From Mangrovicoccus sp049603835 (GTDB taxonomy: Bacteria; Pseudomonadota; Alphaproteobacteria; Rhodobacterales; Rhodobacteraceae): a DNA stretch of 64,000 nucleotides. A program made the translations under genes and the position numbers. The stretch spans positions 7,092-71,091 of the forward strand of contig JBMYSZ010000019.1 in NCBI GenBank assembly GCA_049603835.1, given 5' to 3'. The notes under the pieces are model-generated. The model saw nothing but the letters and a program-made list of their open reading frames with translations. It made no database searches and was not told the origin of the DNA. Shown here in pieces: positions 60,492-64,000 of the stretch (position 1 is the stretch's first letter; each line of letters opens with the position of its first letter).

Positions 60492-61016
60492 TCAAAGCTC
60501 CCGCGCGCGTTCACGCTTAAGCTTTTGCATTTTGCGGGTGATCATCTGCCGCTTCATGGGCTTGAGATAATCGATGAAAAGCTTGCCATTGAGATGGTCG
60601 ATCTCATGCTGCACGCAAGTTGCCCACAGCTCGTCGAATTCTTGGGAATGCTCTTCGCCATCAAGCCCCATCCAGCGGACCTCTACCAGCTTGGGCCGGG
60701 TCACTTCCGCATATTGCTCGGGGATCGAAAGGCAGCCCTCTTCATAGACATTCTGCTCATCCGAGCTCGCCACCACTTCGGGATTGACCATCACCATGGG
60801 CTGACGCTCTTCCGCCTCATCGCGGATGCAATCCATCACGATAATCCGCTCAAGTACACCAATCTGCGGCGCCGCAAGGCCAATGCCGGGCGCTTTATAC
60901 ATGGTTTCAAGCATATCTGCGGCGAGGGTCCGGATCTCATCAGAGATATCCGCCACCGGCGCGCAGGTTTTCTTCAGTCTTGGGTCAGGATGGATCAGGA
61001 TCGGTCTTAGGGCCAT
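60492..61016 (-). CDS. def: Peptide deformylase
   Basis: 174 residues with all three PDF motifs: GIGLAAPQIG, EGCLSIPEQ (cysteine metal ligand) and QHEIDHLNG (HExxH with the catalytic Glu). It removes the formyl group from new proteins. First gene of the def-(def-like)-fmt group, adjacent to the degenerate copy without a gap (stop and start next to each other). Confidence 0.96.
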   Translation of the reverse strand: MALRPILIHPDPRLKKTCAPVADISDEIRTLAADMLETMYKAPGIGLAAPQIGVLERIIVMDCIRDEAEERQPMVMVNPEVVASSDEQNVYEEGCLSIPEQYAEVTRPKLVEVRWMGLDGEEHSQEFDELWATCVQHEIDHLNGKLFIDYLKPMKRQMITRKMQKLKRERAREL

Positions 61017-61239
61017 GAAGGGGATTTAGGCGATTGGGCGCGGGGGTGCAATATTGGATGGGGGGTGAGGGATCGAGAGGTAGCTGAAGCATCAAAAACA
61101 CTTCGCCTTTGCGCAGCACTGTCTCGCACGGCAGCGAACGTCAAACTACGGCGACAAGCAAAAAGCGGCAATAATCTCTATCTTATCCTTATCAAAAGGC
61201 GCACGCTGTAGCCGCCTTAAACATCTGGCAACACAAAAA

Positions 61240-62250
61240 TCAGCTTCTAAACAACCGCTCACTGGTATTAATAACCTTAAAACTAAACGTTGCCAGACCG
61301 GATAAAATGAGGACGATATTTTCTTCAATAAATACTGTCGAAAAACTATTAAAGGAAAAAATAAGAGCATCAAATACTACCGAAATTTGAAGAGCGACAA
61401 AAATAACCAGCAGCCACGACAAAGCCCCGAGCACTGGGAATTGGGTGACGATATACATTAAATAGCCCATTATGAATCCCACTATAAGGTAAAATATAAA
61501 AGCGAAGCTAAAGAGAAAATCTTCCACTCCGAAGAGACCGTAAGCTATCGAGATAGGCGTATTCACACTAGCGAAAACTCGCACAACCAAGACAGACATC
61601 CCGTTACCCGCTACAAAAGAAAAAAGAGCAGGCCCAACGCTGAAAGCAATGGCCAAAGAAATTAGCACATGCTGATGCAAAGGGAAATCAAACTGCAATA
61701 TTACTTTCCTAAGCAGCCAAATCAATGAACTAATAATTATCACACATGACAATCCGTAAAAGCCCATAACAACGGGCGAACTACCGCGGTCAATCATACT
61801 TACCCCATAGAGCCTTCTGGTTGCGGCCAATGCTACTCCGATGTCATGCTCCTGCTTGGCGAGAACGAAATACCTTGATATTAAAAAGTCAATCTCTGTA
61901 AATATTTCATGATCAATTAATTGAATCTGACGATCAGCTTGAGCAAATTCTCCATCCTTAATTAATTCTGCGACTTCCAAATATTTCCCTAAGTACTGAT
62001 CCGCTTGGTCCAACTCCCTTTCCAGAACTGTAACTTCATTCAGGCGTTCCGAAAGTTGGCTTTGAATTCTATCGCGCTCTGAAGCGAGCGCTGCAATTTG
62101 CAAGCGGGCTTCTTCCAATTGGCGCTGCGCTTCATTGTAGCGCGCCTTCCAATCGCAGCCAGCCAACAAAAGTCCGAATATCACAAGCAGAAAAAATCTG
62201 GCAAAAAAATGGAATTTCGCTTTTAGCGGCAAAAATTTATAAATGAGCAT
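61240..62250 (-). CDS. AT-rich membrane protein with lipobox and coiled coil, 336 aa
   Basis: From ATG at 62250 (MLIYKFLPLKAKFHFFARFF), which has GGTGGA before it; an upstream TTG is less likely. The N-terminal signal ends in a lipobox LLLAGC with Cys32. A coiled coil follows (YNEAQRQLEEARLQIAALAS), then about four or five membrane segments (CVIIISSLIWLLRKVIL, LISLAIAFSVGPALFSFV, FSFAFIFYLIVGFIMGYL, LSWLLVIFVALQISVVF). A lipoprotein signal and multi-pass membrane segments in one protein is unusual. Far more AT-rich than def and fmt, so likely acquired. Function unknown. Confidence 0.65.
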   Translation of the reverse strand: MLIYKFLPLKAKFHFFARFFLLVIFGLLLAGCDWKARYNEAQRQLEEARLQIAALASERDRIQSQLSERLNEVTVLERELDQADQYLGKYLEVAELIKDGEFAQADRQIQLIDHEIFTEIDFLISRYFVLAKQEHDIGVALAATRRLYGVSMIDRGSSPVVMGFYGLSCVIIISSLIWLLRKVILQFDFPLHQHVLISLAIAFSVGPALFSFVAGNGMSVLVVRVFASVNTPISIAYGLFGVEDFLFSFAFIFYLIVGFIMGYLMYIVTQFPVLGALSWLLVIFVALQISVVFDALIFSFNSFSTVFIEENIVLILSGLATFSFKVINTSERLFRS

Positions 62251-62289
62251 CAACAATTTTCCACCCACGATATCCAAACGTGCACTCAA

Positions 62290-62709
62290 GCTAAGCCTTG
62301 TGTCTTTCCTTTTAGGAATACCGACTCGAAGGACATATCGCTAGCCTCGTAGTTCGATTAAGCCCTTTCTCAATTGAGATGCACAAAAATCATGCGCCTC
62401 AATATTTCAAAACCACTACCCGCTTTGAGCTAGCATACTAGTGAAGCCTGCTGTCGTTTCTGCCTGCTAAGCAACAGTCGGGCTTCTTGATCTATTCATT
62501 TTGCAGCAGGCAGCTGACGGATTTCAGATGATTTGAACCGCCGCCAATTTTCGGTCCTTGTTTTTCAATGGGTTACAGGTGGTGATTTCTGTTGATTTAG
62601 GCCGAATGGGAGATTTCAGGCGGTTTTCGCTCAGAGGCTTTGGAAAAAAGTGTTTGCTTTCAATGGGAGAAAATCGAACTCATGCGCTGTATTGCGTACG
62701 ACGCACGAT
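62290..62709. other. 420 bp without a gene, probable left end of the Mu-like prophage
   Basis: A hairpin-like inverted repeat (around GAAGCC ... GGGCTTC, 62441-62486) could end transcription. TTTCAATGGG occurs twice (62563-62572 and 62658-62667), which might be transposase binding sites of the phage end. The exact phage terminus is not visible. Confidence 0.35.
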
Positions 62710-63222
62710 CTAGCGCAGCGCGCTAAGTTCCGCATCCATAGCCTTTTCCAATAGTTCGACTGCAGTTTGATTGCCGCCATTTTCCAGCATAATTCTTGCG
62801 AAGGTAACTGCCGCGTTTCCAACGAGTGCGCCACATTCTTCCGGGGTCATTCCAAGAATGGTTCTCTCGGAAAGGACCTCCTCTCCAAGCAGATGATGAT
62901 TTGTGATCTCTCGTGCAAACGAGACCGCCGCAAAGCGCGCGGCAACCTTTACGAACTCTTCTTGCGCTTGCTCGTATTTGCGGGTGTCCATTACCAACCA
63001 GTCAAGACTGACACCGAGTGCGGAAGACAACCTTGCTGCGGCCTCGATGCCGGGCTTTTGAGCGTCGTTCAAGCGCATGTAGTTTTCTAGCGACCGCTTT
63101 GGCATTCCAACGGCGTCAGCCATTTGTTGAACTGTCCAGTTTCGCACCTTCTGGATTTGCCGCAGACGAGCCGCAATGTCACCGATTGGTGCTTCTCCTG
63201 GTTGTGGAGGCAACTTCGACAT
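62710..63222 (-). CDS. Mu-like prophage c repressor (XRE-type HTH)
   Basis: 170 residues from MSKLPPQPGEAPIGDIAARL. HTH: LRQIQKVRNWTVQQMADAVGMPKRSLENYM (in part), followed by ARLSSALGVSLDWLVMDTRK, typical of phage repressors. The start at 63222 is chosen since AAGGTGG lies at 8 bases; the ATG at 63228 is too close and the GTG at 63255 would cover an operator. The 3' region is a plain helical domain. Leftward, divergent from the transposase operon. Confidence 0.8.
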   Translation of the reverse strand: MSKLPPQPGEAPIGDIAARLRQIQKVRNWTVQQMADAVGMPKRSLENYMRLNDAQKPGIEAAARLSSALGVSLDWLVMDTRKYEQAQEEFVKVAARFAAVSFAREITNHHLLGEEVLSERTILGMTPEECGALVGNAAVTFARIMLENGGNQTAVELLEKAMDAELSALR

Positions 63223-63232
63223 TGACATAACC

Positions 63233-63267
63233 ACCTTATTAGGTTCTAACGCCACCTAAACAGGTGG
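63233..63267. promoter_or_regulatory. Two operators between the Mu-like repressor and early operon
   Basis: ACCT-TATT-AGGT at 63233-63244 and CCACCT-AAAC-AGGTGG at 63252-63267, with centres 21 bp apart (two helical turns). They share the form ACCT-N4-AGGT and fill most of the divergent gap, the expected place for repressor binding. Confidence 0.65.
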
Positions 63268-63276
63268 TAAACTGCT

Positions 63277-63486
63277 ATGCCCACTCTACATGACACAGGT
63301 CCACAACTCCAGAGGAGCGTCCGAGCGGGCTTTATCCTCAAAGGTACAACACTGCACGCTTGGTGCAAAGCTAATGGGTTATACCAGCAAAATGTGAACA
63401 TGGCCCTGTTGGGCAAATGGAATGGACCGAGAGCAAAGGCGCTTGTTGCGCGCTTGCTTGCGGAGGTCGATTCATCCGATGCTTAG
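63277..63486 (+). CDS. Small Ner-position regulatory protein of the Mu-like prophage
   Basis: 69 residues with a possible HTH in LHAWCKANGLYQQNVNMALLGKWNG, followed by a helical end. It occupies the place of Mu ner. AGGTGG precedes the ATG by 9 bases. Its last 8 bp overlap the transposase start (ATGCTTAG). Ner homology by sequence is not certain. Confidence 0.6.
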   Translation: MPTLHDTGPQLQRSVRAGFILKGTTLHAWCKANGLYQQNVNMALLGKWNGPRAKALVARLLAEVDSSDA

Positions 63487-64000
63487 AATTTCAGTTCTCG
63501 AGCTTACCGGTTTGGCTGGAATACCAGTTCACAGAACGTCGGCAACTCGGTGGCTTGTCCGATACGGCGTGCCTATCGAAACCGATGACGAAGACGGACG
63601 CCGCCCTCAGTACGTCCAGCTTTCCGACCTACCCGATGAAGTTCGTTTTGCCTGGTTAGAACGGGATTGCGCGCAAAACGGGCTTCAAGGCGGCGACTAT
63701 GACGACGCGGCGCATGCGGCTTTCCTGACCGCCCCAGCCAAGCTTCGGGCAGAGGCGGAACGCAAGGCGTCCATCGCGCGCTTTGCTCTGTATATGCGCC
63801 CGCATTTGTCCCGGGATGAGCTGGTGGCGAGGGTGTCGGAGCGGTTTCCCGGAAAAGGTACATCGAAAAGCGCTTTAAAGACGCTGTTACGGGCCGTTGA
63901 AGGCGTTGATCCGATCAATTTTGCACCGGCGCTGTTGCGTGACCAAAAGGGAGGCGCGCCGAAAGCCAAGATGACCGAAGACGCATGGCGGCTTTTTCTT
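63479..64000 (+). CDS. Mu-like transposase (MuA-type), N-terminal part, cut by the window edge
   Basis: 174 codons without stop. The beginning MLRISVLELTGLAGIPVHRT, then RWLVRYGVPIETDDEDGRRP and YVQLSDLPDEVRFAWLERD resemble the Mu repressor/transposase N-terminal DNA-binding domain; the following part (RFALYMRPHLSRDELVARVS) fits the second DNA-binding region. The DDE core lies outside the window. Confidence 0.82.
   Translation, partial: MLRISVLELTGLAGIPVHRTSATRWLVRYGVPIETDDEDGRRPQYVQLSDLPDEVRFAWLERDCAQNGLQGGDYDDAAHAAFLTAPAKLRAEAERKASIARFALYMRPHLSRDELVARVSERFPGKGTSKSALKTLLRAVEGVDPINFAPALLRDQKGGAPKAKMTEDAWRLFL

Larger units (their letters stand above)
62500..64000. mobile_element. Left end of a Mu-like transposable prophage (cut by the window edge)
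   Basis: The order leftward repressor, operators, small Ner-position gene, MuA-like transposase is the early region of Mu-like phages such as RcapMu. The left boundary is only approximate (somewhere between about 62.3 and 62.7 kb); the rest of the phage lies to the right of the window. Confidence 0.75.

Noticed and set aside
1..64000. CRISPR arrays, rRNA operons, riboswitches
   Set aside because: No regularly spaced repeats of 25-40 bp, no rRNA segments and no recognisable riboswitch core were seen.

Overview
The window looks like a chromosome segment of a Rhodobacteraceae-type alphaproteobacterium. The evidence is the gene order ubiE / mutM / enoyl-CoA hydratase / rpsT / dnaA, a PetP-PetR regulator pair of the kind known from Rhodobacter, a histone deacetylase-like / xseB / ispA / dxs operon, and a Mu-like prophage at the right edge. 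No rRNA genes and no CRISPR array were seen; there is one tRNA gene.

Layout. (1) 1-12.8 kb is backbone: ubiE (cut by the left edge), mutM, enoyl-CoA hydratase, rpsT, dnaA with a foldable leader, a D-lactate dehydrogenase-type flavoenzyme, a three-gene uracil catabolism operon of the URC type (GTP cyclohydrolase II-like, DUF1688, uracil phosphoribosyltransferase), a PaiB-like protein, mtaB, dapF and tRNA-Lys(TTT). (2) 12.86-50.80 kb is a 37.9 kb integrated element in the tRNA-Lys gene, bounded by a 49 bp direct repeat with one mismatch. Its left 29.5 kb is a nearly complete siphovirus-type prophage: integrase and Xis-like gene, a leftward early operon, a CI/Cro-type switch with operators of the form ATCCG-N7-CGGAT, a replication region with three iteron-like repeats, HNH nuclease, terminase, portal, S49 protease, HK97-type capsid, connectors, tail tube, tail chaperone with a likely -1 frameshift, a tape measure containing a lysozyme-like domain, tail tip genes, a collar-domain fibre and two holin-like genes. 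(3) 42.4-50.75 kb, between the lysis genes and attR, is cargo: an AAA ATPase plus subtilase pair matching the IetAS defence / plasmid-stability system, a damaged IS3-family element with terminal repeats and target duplication, a phasin-like gene overlapping a coiled-coil gene, and a GIY-YIG-like gene next to attR. (4) 50.8-61.0 kb is backbone again: Pr6Pr-like membrane protein, dxs, ispA, xseB, deacetylase-like gene, petR, petP, ilvE, an EamA transporter, fmt, a degenerate peptide deformylase and a canonical def. (5) 61.2-64 kb holds an AT-rich lipoprotein-like membrane gene, then the left end of a Mu-like transposable prophage: leftward repressor, two ACCT-N4-AGGT operators, a small Ner-position gene and the start of the transposase.

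The most notable material is the prophage cargo (IetAS, the phasin / coiled-coil pair and the GIY-YIG-like gene), the deformylase paralogue lacking both the cysteine ligand and the catalytic glutamate, and several regulatory structures: dnaA leader hairpins, phage operators, iterons and the tail chaperone frameshift. All functional calls come from reading motifs and gene order; no database search was run.
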